From NCBI RefSeq assembly GCF_000227745.2, contig NC_018012.1:4568501-4632500 (forward strand): DNA of 64,000 nucleotides, in the 5' to 3' direction. Below the pieces are notes generated by a model. It searched no databases, had not been told where the DNA came from, and saw nothing but the letters and a program-made list of their open reading frames with translations. Source of the stretch: Thiocystis violascens DSM 198. Lineage in GTDB: Bacteria; Pseudomonadota; Gammaproteobacteria; Chromatiales; Chromatiaceae. Shown piece after piece: positions 11,993-20,267 of the stretch (position 1 is the first letter of the stretch; every line of letters starts with the position of its first letter). The translations under genes were made by a program, and so were the position numbers.

Positions 11993-12413
11993 TCTCAAGC
12001 CCGACGAGGGCAGCCGGCCTTCCGCCAAGCGCGTCGGACGCGGTATCGGCAGCGGGCTGGGCAAGACCTGCGGACGTGGCCACAAAGGGCAGAAATCCCG
12101 TAAGGGCGGCTATCATAAGGTTGGCTTCGAGGGCGGTCAGATGCCGCTTCAGCGGCGTTTGCCGAAGGTCGGTTTTCGCTCGCGCGCATCGCTGGTCAGC
12201 GCGGAAGTGCGCCTGACCGAACTTCATCGTATCGAAGGCGATGTGGTCGATCTGGCTTCCCTGATGGCGGCGGGAGTTGTGAATCGCTCCATCAAGACGG
12301 CTAAGATCATCGCCTCCGGAGAGGTCTCCCGCGCCTTTACGATCCGTGGCATCGGTGTGACCAAGGGGGCGCGCGTCGCCATCGAAGCGGCCGGCGGCAA
12401 GGTCGAAGACTAA
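11979..12413 (+). CDS. rplO: 50S ribosomal protein L15
   Basis: 144 residues; late assembly protein. The start is the ATG of MRLNDLKPDEGSRPSAKRVG, preceded by GTGGAGGAG inside rpmD. The Gly/Lys-rich GRGIGSGLGKTCGRGHKGQK and FEGGQMPLQRRLPKVGF are family signatures. Confidence 0.98.
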   Translation: MRLNDLKPDEGSRPSAKRVGRGIGSGLGKTCGRGHKGQKSRKGGYHKVGFEGGQMPLQRRLPKVGFRSRASLVSAEVRLTELHRIEGDVVDLASLMAAGVVNRSIKTAKIIASGEVSRAFTIRGIGVTKGARVAIEAAGGKVED

Positions 12414-12432
12414 CCAACAGGCGCGAATTCGG

Positions 12433-13785
12433 ATGGCTAAGAACGTCGGATCAATGGGTAAATCGCTTGGCGGAATGGGGCAGTTGACGGAGTTGAAGCG
12501 CCGTCTGCTGTTCCTGTTAGGAGCTTTGCTCGTCTACCGTATCGGTACTTTCGTACCGGTTCCGGGAGTCAATCCCGAGGCACTCGCCATCCTGTTCGAC
12601 CAGAATCAGGGCTCGATCCTGGACATGTTCAACATGTTCTCGGGTGGCGCCCTGGAGCGTGCGAGTTTGTTCGCGCTTGGCGTCATGCCTTACATCTCGG
12701 CGTCGATCATCATCCAGTTGATGACCTCGGTGGTACCGCAACTCGAACAGCTGAAGAAAGAAGGCGAGTCAGGGCGGCGCAAAATCACCCAGTACACGCG
12801 CTATGGAACGGTTTTTCTGGCGACCTTCCAGGCGATCGGTATCTCGATGGCGTTGCAGGGACAGACCGCGGGCGGTTCGGCGCTGGTGGTGCATGGGGGT
12901 ATCGGTTTCGTCTTTACCGCTGCCGTTTCGCTGGTCACCGGGACCATGTTTCTGATGTGGCTCGGCGAACAGATCACCGAGCGCGGAATCGGTAACGGCA
13001 TCTCCATGATCATTTTCGCGGGGATTGTCGCTGGCCTGCCAGCCGCCCTGGGAGGAACCCTGGAATTGGCGCGCACCGGCGAAATGAATTCGCTGGCCGT
13101 GCTGGCGCTGTTCGCGATGGCGCTGGCCGTGACCGCGTTCGTGGTCTTTGTCGAGCGTGGACAGCGGCGGATCACCGTGAATTATGCGCGCCGGCAGCAG
13201 GGCCGGAAAATGATGCAGGCGCAGAGTACGCATCTGCCGCTGAAGCTCAATATGGCCGGTGTCATTCCGCCGATTTTCGCATCGAGCATTCTCCTGTTTC
13301 CAGGGACTCTCGGGCAGTTTTTCGGGGCTAACGAGAATCTTCGCTGGATCGCGAATATCACGTCTAAGTTGGCGCCGGGCGAGCCGCTTTACGTTGTGTT
13401 CTATACGGTCGCCATTGTCTTCTTCTGCTTTTTCTACACCGCGCTGGTGTTCAACCCGAAGGAGACGGCGGATAACCTCAAACGCTCTGGCGCCTTTATC
13501 CCCGGTATTCGTCCAGGGGAGCAGACAGCGCGTTATATTGATAGCGTCATGACCCGACTGACTGCGGCGGGTGCCATTTACATCACGACGGTCTGTCTGC
13601 TGCCGGAGTTTTTGATCGTGGGCTACAACGTACCTTTCTATTTTGGTGGCACATCGTTGCTCATCGTGGTTGTCGTGGTCATGGATTTCATGGCGCAGGT
13701 TCAGGCGCATTTGATGTCGCATCAATATGAAGGCCTGATGAAAAAGGCCAACCTGAAGTCGCCTGGCGCAGGCATGTTGCGCTAA
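12433..13785 (+). CDS. secY: Preprotein translocase subunit SecY
   Basis: 450 residues, ten predicted membrane helices; the protein-conducting channel of the inner membrane, with SecE and SecG. Visible are the plug region after helix 1 (FNMFSGGALERASLFALGV), GIGNGISMIIFAGIVAG, the cytoplasmic loop with RRITVNYARRQQGRKM and the C-terminal IRPGEQTARYIDSVMTRLT. Position between rplO and rpmJ is the standard one. Confidence 0.99.
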   Translation: MAKNVGSMGKSLGGMGQLTELKRRLLFLLGALLVYRIGTFVPVPGVNPEALAILFDQNQGSILDMFNMFSGGALERASLFALGVMPYISASIIIQLMTSVVPQLEQLKKEGESGRRKITQYTRYGTVFLATFQAIGISMALQGQTAGGSALVVHGGIGFVFTAAVSLVTGTMFLMWLGEQITERGIGNGISMIIFAGIVAGLPAALGGTLELARTGEMNSLAVLALFAMALAVTAFVVFVERGQRRITVNYARRQQGRKMMQAQSTHLPLKLNMAGVIPPIFASSILLFPGTLGQFFGANENLRWIANITSKLAPGEPLYVVFYTVAIVFFCFFYTALVFNPKETADNLKRSGAFIPGIRPGEQTARYIDSVMTRLTAAGAIYITTVCLLPEFLIVGYNVPFYFGGTSLLIVVVVVMDFMAQVQAHLMSHQYEGLMKKANLKSPGAGMLR

Positions 13786-13812
13786 CAGGCGCTCAAGATT
13801 TAGGAGTTAACA

Positions 13813-13926
13813 ATGAAAGTGCGTGCATCGGTCAAAAAGTTGTGCAGAAACTGCAAAATTATCCGTCGGAACGGTGTTGTGCGCGTGATTTGCGCGGACC
13901 CTCGCCACAAACAACGACAGGGTTAG
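13813..13926 (+). CDS. rpmJ: 50S ribosomal protein L36 (zinc-ribbon form)
   Basis: 37 residues. Translation starts MKVRASVKKLCRNCKIIRR and ends HKQRQG. Cys11, Cys14, Cys27 and His32 form the zinc site, so this is the C-plus type. GGAGTTAACA precedes the ATG. It sits between secY and rpsM, the conserved position. Confidence 0.97.
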   Translation: MKVRASVKKLCRNCKIIRRNGVVRVICADPRHKQRQG

Positions 13927-13937
13927 CCATTGATCGG

Positions 13938-13965
13938 TTGACCTTACAGAAACGTTTGATATACT
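13938..13965 (+). promoter_or_regulatory. Sigma-70-type promoter for the alpha operon
   Basis: TTGACC (13938-13943), 16-base spacer, TATACT (13960-13965), directly upstream of rpsM in the 84-base gap after rpmJ. E. coli has its alpha-operon promoter in a comparable place. A GC-rich dyad (gcgg/ccgc near 13968-13980) follows in the presumed leader, where S4 autoregulation acts in E. coli; that part is inference. Confidence 0.7.
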
Positions 13966-14010
13966 GCGCGGTTTACCCGCTGAGCTATTAGGAATAAGGG
14001 GTTCGTCCAT

Positions 14011-14367
14011 ATGGCCCGTATCGCCGGCGTCAACATCCCAGACAAAAAGCATGCCGTGATCGCGTTGACCGCGATTTATGGCATTGGCCGCACGAGTGCG
14101 GGCAAAATATGCGACGCGGCAGGCATCCCGCGTGAAACCAAGATGCAGAAGCTGACTGAAGAAGAAGTTGATCGGCTGCGTAATGAGGTCGCCAAGTTCA
14201 CGGTTGAGGGCGACCTGCGCCGCGAAGTCTCCATGAGCATTAAGCGGCTGATGGATTTGGGCTGCTATCGCGGTATCCGTCATCGCCGTGGTTTGCCGCT
14301 GCGTGGTCAGCGTACCCGTACCAATGCTCGGACCCGCAAGGGACCGCGCCGTCCGATCAAACGCTAA
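14011..14367 (+). CDS. rpsM: 30S ribosomal protein S13
   Basis: 118 residues; head protein bridging to L5. MARIAGVNIPDKKHAVIAL and the C-terminal GLPLRGQRTRTNARTRKGP are diagnostic. AAGGGG lies upstream of the ATG. Confidence 0.99.
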   Translation: MARIAGVNIPDKKHAVIALTAIYGIGRTSAGKICDAAGIPRETKMQKLTEEEVDRLRNEVAKFTVEGDLRREVSMSIKRLMDLGCYRGIRHRRGLPLRGQRTRTNARTRKGPRRPIKR

Positions 14368-14405
14368 TCGCGCTTGATCGCCGCAGAAAGACTGGATAAT
14401 GACGA

Positions 14406-14795
14406 ATGGCTAAACCGATTCGCAACACGAAAAAGAAGATCAAGAAGCAGGTCGCGGACGGGGTCGCCCACGTTCACGCCTCTTTCAATAACACGATTAT
14501 TACGATCACCGACCGCCAGGGCAATACCCTTTCTTGGGCAACGTCCGGTGGCTCCGGTTTTCGTGGCTCTCGCAAAAGCACCCCTTTTGCCGCGCAGATC
14601 GCGGCGGATAAGGCAGGTCAGGCGGCGAAGGAATACGGGCTCCGCAACCTTGATGTCAATGTCAAGGGACCAGGGCCGGGACGCGAGTCCGCCGTGCGAG
14701 CGCTGAATAACGCCGGCTTCAAGATCACGAGTATCACCGACGTGACGCCGATCCCTCATAACGGCTGCCGTCCGCCCAAAAAGCGGCGCGTCTGA
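14406..14795 (+). CDS. rpsK: 30S ribosomal protein S11
   Basis: 129 residues; platform protein near the E site. VHASFNNTIITITDRQGN and the C-terminal DVTPIPHNGCRPPKKRRV are conserved; the Asn-Gly in the latter is the isoaspartate site known from E. coli. Confidence 0.99.
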   Translation: MAKPIRNTKKKIKKQVADGVAHVHASFNNTIITITDRQGNTLSWATSGGSGFRGSRKSTPFAAQIAADKAGQAAKEYGLRNLDVNVKGPGPGRESAVRALNNAGFKITSITDVTPIPHNGCRPPKKRRV

Positions 14796-14821
14796 CGTCT
14801 GACAGTTCAACAGGAAGAAAC

Positions 14822-15442
14822 ATGGCACGTTACACAGGCCCAACCTGCAAACTGGCGCGGCGCGAAGGTACGGATCTATCGCTGAAGAGCCGCGCACGCG
14901 CTTTGGATACCAAGTGCAATCTGGAAAAACAGCCAGGTCAGACCACCGACCGTCGGCGCCGGCTTTCCGATTATGGTGTGCAGTTGCGCGAAAAGCAGAA
15001 AGTGCGCCGAATCTATGGCTTGCTGGAAAAGCAGTTTCGTAATTATTACAAGAAGGCGGCTCAAGCCAAGGGTGCGACAGGCGAAAACCTGCTGCAACTC
15101 TTGGAGCGTCGACTCGACAATGTGGTGTTTCGGATGGGCTTTGGCTCAACCCGTGCTGAGGCTCGCCAACTGGTGAGTCACAAAAGCATTCTGGTCAACG
15201 GGCGCATCGTGAATGTCGCTTCTTATCAGGTGAGCGCGGAAGATCAGGTCGAGGTGCGCGAGCCTTCCAAGAAGCAACTGCGCGTCCAGAATGCGTTGTC
15301 GCTGGCCGAGCAGTACGGCTTTCCTGACTGGGTCGAGGTTGACACTAAAGGCCTGAAAGGCGTCTTCAAGCGTGTTCCAGACCGTTCGGATCTGCCGGCT
15401 GACATCAACGAGTCGCTGATCGTCGAGCTGTACTCCAAGTAA
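14822..15442 (+). CDS. rpsD: 30S ribosomal protein S4
   Basis: 206 residues; primary 16S binder and, in E. coli, the alpha-operon repressor. MARYTGPTCKLARREGTDL and the S4 RNA-binding domain (LERRLDNVVFRMGFGSTRAE) are clear. GGAAGAAAC precedes the start. Confidence 0.99.
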   Translation: MARYTGPTCKLARREGTDLSLKSRARALDTKCNLEKQPGQTTDRRRRLSDYGVQLREKQKVRRIYGLLEKQFRNYYKKAAQAKGATGENLLQLLERRLDNVVFRMGFGSTRAEARQLVSHKSILVNGRIVNVASYQVSAEDQVEVREPSKKQLRVQNALSLAEQYGFPDWVEVDTKGLKGVFKRVPDRSDLPADINESLIVELYSK

Positions 15443-15464
15443 GGAGTTTCCTGAGAGGCACTGA

Positions 15465-16475
15465 ATGAATGACGCTATTGGCGAATTTCTAAAACCGCGC
15501 ATTGTAAAAGTCGAGTTGGTTCATGGAAACCTGAACCATGCGAAAATCTCTCTGGAACCGCTCGAACGCGGTTTCGGGCACACGCTTGGAAACGCGCTTC
15601 GACGCATCTTGCTGTCCTCCATGGATGGATGCGCCGTGACGGAAGTCGAGATTCAGGGTGTGCTGCATGAGTACACGACCATTGCTGGCGTGCAGGAGGA
15701 TGTCCTTGAGATCCTTCTGAATCTCAAGCAGTTGGCGATTTCACTCAAAGGCAAAGACGAGGCGACTTTCACGTTGAGCAAGAGCGGTCCCGGCCCGGTG
15801 ACCGCAGCGGATATCGCCATTGATCACACCGCTGAAATCGCGAATCCAGGTCTGGTGATCGCCAACCTGTCGGCGGGCGAACTGAGTATGACGTTGACGG
15901 TGCGGCGCGGGCTTGGTTACGAGCCGACGACTCAGCGCGAACTGGATGTCAGCGAGGATCGTCCGATCGGCAAGCTGCCGATCGATGCCTCCTTTAGTCC
16001 GGTCCGTCGCGTGGCGATCGAGATACAGTCCGCGCGCGTCGAGCAGCGCACCGACCTGGATCGTCTGGTGATCGATCTGGAGACCAACGGGACCATCGAC
16101 CCGCGCGAAGCGATTCAGCGTTCGGCGGCGATCCTGCGTGATCAGCTATCCAGTTTCGTCGCGTTGGAGGGGACTGGACCCTCGGAGGTTCAGGTTACCG
16201 AGGCCCGTGACGAATCGCCCTATGATCCAATTCTGCTGCGTCCGGTCGATGACCTTGAGCTCACGGTGCGCTCCGCGAATTGTCTGAAGGCTGAAAACAT
16301 CTATCTGATCGGCGACTTGATTCAGCGGACCGAGGTCGAGCTTCTAAAGACTCCGAATCTCGGTAAGAAATCGCTGACGGAGATCAAGGATGTCCTCGCG
16401 ACGCGCGGCCTGTCGTTGGGCATGCGTCTTGAGAATTGGCCGCCCGAGAACATTGCCGAGTTGAGCATTCGGTAA
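15465..16475 (+). CDS. rpoA: RNA polymerase alpha subunit
   Basis: 336 residues. N-terminal dimerisation domain with GHTLGNALRRILLSSM (residues about 40-55); flexible linker near residue 235; C-terminal domain with the helix-hairpin-helix region ending NLGKKSLTEIKDVLATRGL. Standard position between rpsD and rplQ. Confidence 0.99.
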   Translation: MNDAIGEFLKPRIVKVELVHGNLNHAKISLEPLERGFGHTLGNALRRILLSSMDGCAVTEVEIQGVLHEYTTIAGVQEDVLEILLNLKQLAISLKGKDEATFTLSKSGPGPVTAADIAIDHTAEIANPGLVIANLSAGELSMTLTVRRGLGYEPTTQRELDVSEDRPIGKLPIDASFSPVRRVAIEIQSARVEQRTDLDRLVIDLETNGTIDPREAIQRSAAILRDQLSSFVALEGTGPSEVQVTEARDESPYDPILLRPVDDLELTVRSANCLKAENIYLIGDLIQRTEVELLKTPNLGKKSLTEIKDVLATRGLSLGMRLENWPPENIAELSIR

Positions 16476-16551
16476 CGAGCATGGCGCGGCCAACGTCGCG
16501 TTTCTCGTTGCATATAAAATCGATTACAAAGAACATTTCGGGATCAGGATC

Positions 16552-16944
16552 ATGCGTCACCGCAAAGCCGGAAGGCATCTTAACCGTACCAGCTCGCACC
16601 GCGAGGCGATGTTTCGCAACATGTCGGCTTCGCTGTTTCGTTATGAGCTGATCAAAACCACTCTGCCCAAGGCGAAGGAGTTGCGGCGTATCGCCGAACC
16701 CTTGATTACCCTGGCAAAGACCGATTCGGTTCATACCCGCCGCCTGGCCTTCGCCCGGCTCCGCGATAAAGAAATTATCGGCAAGCTGTTCGTCGAACTG
16801 GGGCCACGGTATCAGGATCGTCCGGGCGGTTACCTGCGGATTCTCAAATGCGGTTATCGTGCCAGCGATGCGGCTCCCATGGCCTATGTCGAACTGGTCG
16901 ACCGTCCGATGACATCAGCGGCGGTCGATGTCGACGACGATTGA
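16552..16944 (+). CDS. rplQ: 50S ribosomal protein L17
   Basis: 130 residues; tunnel-exit protein. MRHRKAGRHLNRTSSHREAM and FRNMSASLFRYELIKTTL are conserved. Last gene of the alpha block, followed at once by a terminator. Confidence 0.98.
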   Translation: MRHRKAGRHLNRTSSHREAMFRNMSASLFRYELIKTTLPKAKELRRIAEPLITLAKTDSVHTRRLAFARLRDKEIIGKLFVELGPRYQDRPGGYLRILKCGYRASDAAPMAYVELVDRPMTSAAVDVDDD

Positions 16945-16960
16945 GAATTCCCTCGATCAG

Positions 16961-16987
16961 AAAACCGGGCAATCGCCCGGTTTTTTT
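16961..16987 (+). terminator. Rho-independent terminator after rplQ
   Basis: ccgggc-aatc-gcccgg stem with a 7-T run, preceded by AAAA. It ends the ribosomal protein supercluster 17 bases after the rplQ stop. Confidence 0.93.
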
Positions 16988-17090
16988 ATGCCTTGTTCAG
17001 GTTCGCCGAATCCGAATTTTTGGGATTGTTTCGTGTGATGTCGGTCTTGCTAAAGGGGGCGTTGCAGCTCGGGTCGCTTAGGAGTGAAAC

Positions 17091-17858
17091 TTGAATCCAG
17101 CGGCAATTCGACGGATCGCGCTTGTCACCGACTTCGGCGACGGTCTCTATGTGGGTCAAATGCGGGCTCGATTGGGGGCTTTGCTGCCAGAACTGCCGCT
17201 GATCGATCTCGTGCATGACTTACCGCCCTTCCGGCCCGATCTGGCGGCCTATTTGCTTCCGGCCCTGGTGCGCGACATGCCAGGCAACACCTTGTATCTC
17301 TGTGTCGTCGACCCCGGCGTCGGCGGTGACCGTGCGCTGCTGGCCGTGGAATCCGCTGGCGACTGGTTGATCGGACCCGACAACGGTTTGTTGGCGCCGC
17401 TGATCCAGCAGGCCGATGGCGCCGTCTCGGTCTGGCGTATCGGTTGGCGGCCGGAACGGATGTCTTCCAGTTTCCATGGTCGCGACTGGATTGCGCCAGC
17501 CGCCGCGCGTCTCTGTCTTGGTCAGGAGCTTCGGATGTCCTGCCTGGAGACATCGGCCATGGTGGGCTCCGACTGGCCGCAAGAACGGGGCGTCATTCTC
17601 TATGTCGATCGCTTCGGCAATCTGATCTCCGGGTTGCATGCCCGCGGGCGCGATCGACGGCATCGGCTTCAGGTCGGTGAACAAACCTTGCGAAACGCCC
17701 GCACCTTTTGCCAGGTCGTGCCGGGCGAATCCTTTTGGTATAAAAACGCCTTCGGTCTGGTCGAGATCGCCGTGAATCGGGGTCGGGCCGATGATCTGCT
17801 GGGGCTTGCCGCCGGCGACCCGATCGGTCCCTTTATCGCCCTGCCGGACGCCGTCTAG
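17091..17858 (+). CDS. SAM hydrolase / hydroxide adenosyltransferase (DUF62 family)
   Basis: 255 residues, TTG start preceded by AGGAG at 6 bases spacing. The family splits S-adenosylmethionine to adenosine and methionine and is homologous to fluorinase and chlorinase. Seen: IALVTDFGDGLYVGQMR (N-terminal Asp-rich motif), VVDPGVGGDRALL, IGPDNGLLAPL, the SFHGRDWIAPAAA segment with the His of the D-R-H triad family, and a C-terminal barrel domain. No halogenase-specific insertion was noticed, so hydrolase is more likely than halogenase. Stand-alone gene, cellular role unknown. Confidence 0.85.
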   Translation: MNPAAIRRIALVTDFGDGLYVGQMRARLGALLPELPLIDLVHDLPPFRPDLAAYLLPALVRDMPGNTLYLCVVDPGVGGDRALLAVESAGDWLIGPDNGLLAPLIQQADGAVSVWRIGWRPERMSSSFHGRDWIAPAAARLCLGQELRMSCLETSAMVGSDWPQERGVILYVDRFGNLISGLHARGRDRRHRLQVGEQTLRNARTFCQVVPGESFWYKNAFGLVEIAVNRGRADDLLGLAAGDPIGPFIALPDAV

Positions 17859-18007
17859 TCGATCAGGCGATCATCAGTCATGCGCTTGACACAACCAACG
17901 TGTATACGTGATGCGCTTCGATTTGAATGAAAATTGTCTTGGACGCCAGGGATCGGCAGGTTGCTCGCGAAATTGATGTGTTCAAATAACCCATTGGAGA
18001 CAGCGAC

Positions 18008-18778
18008 ATGACCAACTTTGGCGATTTACTCGGGGCGCTCCTGCAAAGTAACGTAGGGCAGTCGGCGCAGAGTCGGATCGGTAATGCCCTGCAGGATCTG
18101 CAAGCCAATCTGGGACAGGCATCCGGCGGTCAGGGCGGTACCGGCGACCTGCTTGCCGGCATTCTCGAACAGGCAAAAACCCGTCTCGGAACCGCCGCCG
18201 ATAACCCGCTGCAGGCCGGCGGTATCGGAGCGGTTCTGGGGTCGCTATTGGGCGGCGGTGGCGATTCCGTCAAGGGTGCCTTGTCGGGCGGCGTGCTGGC
18301 CATGCTGGCGGGCGTGGCGTTCAAGGCCATGAGCAATACCGGGCAGACTGGTCTGGCTGTCTCTCAAGGCGGTGAACCGCCCGTGGGGCTAAAGCCTCCC
18401 GCGACTCCGGCGGAGCAGACACTGCTGGAAACAAAGGCGCAATTGATCCTGAAAGGCATGATGAATATCGCCAAGTCGGACGGTCAGGTCAGTCCAGAGG
18501 AGATTCAGCGAATCGTTGGCAAGGCTGCGGACGCGGGCATCGGTGCTCAGGGGCAGGAGTGGTTGATGGCCGAATTGCTTCAACCGCTGAATCTGGATGC
18601 CTTCGCCGCTGAAATCCCAGATCCGGCGGTCGCGGCGGAGGTGTATGCTGCCTCTTTGCTAGCCGTCGAGGTCGACACCCCGCAGGAGCGGGACTATCTT
18701 CGTCAGTTCGCCGAAAAGACCGGGCTTGCCCCAGTCGTGGTGCGGCAGATTCACCAATCCCTGGGCGTTGCAATGTAA
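18008..18778 (+). CDS. DUF533 / TerB-like protein (YebE-type)
   Basis: 256 residues. The N-terminal half is Gly/Gln/Ser-rich with low complexity (QASGGQGGTGDLLAGIL), then one hydrophobic stretch (GGVLAMLAGVAFKAM, about residues 96-110), then an alpha-helical TerB-like domain with KGMMNIAKSDGQVSPEEIQRI, a typical acidic metal-binding-like turn (KSDGQVS). Family members such as E. coli YebE are inner-membrane proteins of unknown function. GGAG lies 9 bases upstream of the start. No operon partner is evident. Confidence 0.8.
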   Translation: MTNFGDLLGALLQSNVGQSAQSRIGNALQDLQANLGQASGGQGGTGDLLAGILEQAKTRLGTAADNPLQAGGIGAVLGSLLGGGGDSVKGALSGGVLAMLAGVAFKAMSNTGQTGLAVSQGGEPPVGLKPPATPAEQTLLETKAQLILKGMMNIAKSDGQVSPEEIQRIVGKAADAGIGAQGQEWLMAELLQPLNLDAFAAEIPDPAVAAEVYAASLLAVEVDTPQERDYLRQFAEKTGLAPVVVRQIHQSLGVAM

Positions 18779-18884
18779 ACCCCAACGAGCGCGGTTTCGT
18801 GTCAACCGTGCCCGGATGCGTCCACTGTCTGCCTTCCTCGTTCTGAAAGGAATCGGGAAGGTAAACGACGAGGATGGAGCCAGG

Positions 18885-19587
18885 ATGGAGCAAGTGGACA
18901 AGCAATCGACGATCAGCGTTCAGGTCGACGACCGGGAGTCCCGAAGCGCTGTCCTGGACGTGCTGAAGATGCAGACTGGCGTGGATGTACAGGTTCGGCG
19001 CCTGCCGGTTGGCGACTATCTCATCGACGACCGCTTTCTGTTCGAGCGTAAAACGTTGATCGATCTCACGCTCTCCATCCAGGATGGGCGGCTTTTTTCG
19101 CAAGGATTGAAGCTCGCCGGATCACCTCTACAGACCGCCTTGATTCTGGAAGGCACCTCGAAGGGTCTGGCTGGCAGTCGGATGCGGCGCGAAGCGATCC
19201 AGGGCGCATTGGTCAGTTTGACCCTGTTTCTTGGGATTCCGCTCTTGCGCGCCATGGATTCGTCGGAGACCGCCCGACTCATGTTGTACGCGGTCCGCCA
19301 GGGGCGCCGATTCGCGACCGGCGCCTATCCGCGCAAAGGCCGCCGCGTTCATGGCAAGACGAGATTGCAGCATCATATCCTGCAGGGGCTTCCCGGCATC
19401 GGTCCCAGTCGCGCCAAGCGTTTGTTGGAGCGCTTTGGCAGTATCGAGGCGGTCGTGACCGCCGCTCCCGGCGAACTCGCGCAAATCGTAAGGAATCGGT
19501 CAGGTCACCGCCGCTGCCATTCGTTGGGCGGTCGAGGAATCGGCCGGTTGTTTTGTGCTCGACGATGACGACTGGTTGCCGATTTAA
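18885..19587 (+). pseudogene. ERCC4-type nuclease with helix-hairpin-helix, +1 frameshift
   Basis: Reading from ATG 18885 (MEQVDKQSTISVQVDDRES) gives an ERCC4/XPF-type nuclease domain with GDYLID followed by FERKTLIDL, i.e. the GD...ERKxxxD catalytic motif, then a first HhH (GLPGIGPSRAKRLLERFGSI). After GELAQIV the frame runs into junk ending at 19568. Dropping one base of GTAAGG near 19491 restores GIGQVTAAAIRWAVEES, a second HhH, and a sensible end at TAA 19585-19587. The gene is therefore intact apart from one extra base: a real frameshift or a sequencing error. The family acts in archaeal/eukaryal-like DNA repair and is rarer in bacteria. Confidence 0.85.
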
Positions 19588-20066
19588 GGCACGATATCCG
19601 TGATCTTCCAATGGCCGTCCACCAGCGAGAGCCGCAAATGGGTCGGACCCTGGCCCAGGTCGCCGATGCGGATCAAAAAGCGGTGATAGGACTCGAAGAA
19701 GGCGAAGCCGATTCCGGCCAGCAGATAGGGCGGACTCTGTCCCGTCGCACGGGTGACCGCGTCGCGCAGGGTTTTATGCACCCAGGGGAGCGTGACCGCT
19801 TGATCCAGGGCCGCATCGCCCAGACGCTCAAGATTCTGGCGGATCCAGTTCATGACGCTGTCGGGGTCGCCAGAGGGAAAGATCGCATCGGCGCCAGAGG
19901 CCACCCGCTTTTTGTAGTTGGCGCGAATGGCCTGCAAATCCACTAGTTCGGCAAGCTGACTGGCATCCTGTTGGTTGATGGCGGCGTCGAGCCGATACAC
20001 CGTGTAATAGGGCCAGAGAGCGTAGCCGATCAGCGCGAAGAGAATCAGGTAGCCGAAAAACCGCAT
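19584..20066 (-). CDS. DUF2939 membrane-anchored protein
   Basis: 160 residues. One N-terminal membrane segment (FFGYLILFALIGYALWPYY), then YRLDAAINQQDASQLAELVD, typical of DUF2939. The C-terminal part (SYHRFLIRI...HLRLSLVDGHWKITDIVP) looks like a small alpha/beta domain. Function unknown. Convergent with the ERCC4 gene; the two stops overlap within TTAA. Confidence 0.75.
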   Translation of the reverse strand: MRFFGYLILFALIGYALWPYYTVYRLDAAINQQDASQLAELVDLQAIRANYKKRVASGADAIFPSGDPDSVMNWIRQNLERLGDAALDQAVTLPWVHKTLRDAVTRATGQSPPYLLAGIGFAFFESYHRFLIRIGDLGQGPTHLRLSLVDGHWKITDIVP

Positions 20067-20130
20067 CTGTTTTGTCCCTTGATGAATGAGTCAAGTCATG
20101 CGTTCATTCTAACCGCAACCCGGCATTGGA

Positions 20131-20136
20131 TATAAT
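20131..20136 (+). promoter_or_regulatory. Possible -10 box upstream of cca
   Basis: A perfect TATAAT 30 bases before the mini-ORF that precedes cca, in the 99-base divergent gap. No good -35 box is found at 16-18 bases, so this is a partial signal only. Confidence 0.4.
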
Positions 20137-20165
20137 CCCCGGACCATTGGAAAGCGGAGACGAGC

Positions 20166-20267
20166 GTGGACGAGTCGATTGAAATCACCGCCAATCTGGC
20201 GACCGACCGTCCGACTGGCGGCACTGTGGGTCCGCCGCCTCTGGTGACGGCTGGAAACGCCTCATGA
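20166..20267 (+). CDS. Mini-ORF ATGA-coupled to cca
   Basis: A 33-codon frame, GTG start, preceded by GCGGAG at good spacing, beginning (M)DESIEITANLATDRPTGG and ending with a TGA that overlaps the cca ATG (ATGA). Family unknown. The spacing suggests translational coupling, or the remnant of an upstream gene; it could also be chance. No signal peptide or motif seen. Confidence 0.35.
   Translation: MDESIEITANLATDRPTGGTVGPPPLVTAGNAS

Noticed and set aside
13631..13660. TGGCACATCGTTGC inside secY as a sigma-54 promoter
   Set aside because: The spacing is one base short of consensus and it lies within coding sequence with no regulator context.
17886..17914. TTGACA before the DUF533 gene as a promoter
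   Set aside because: The -35 is perfect but no -10 lies at 16-18 bases; the TATACG present is only 11 bases away.
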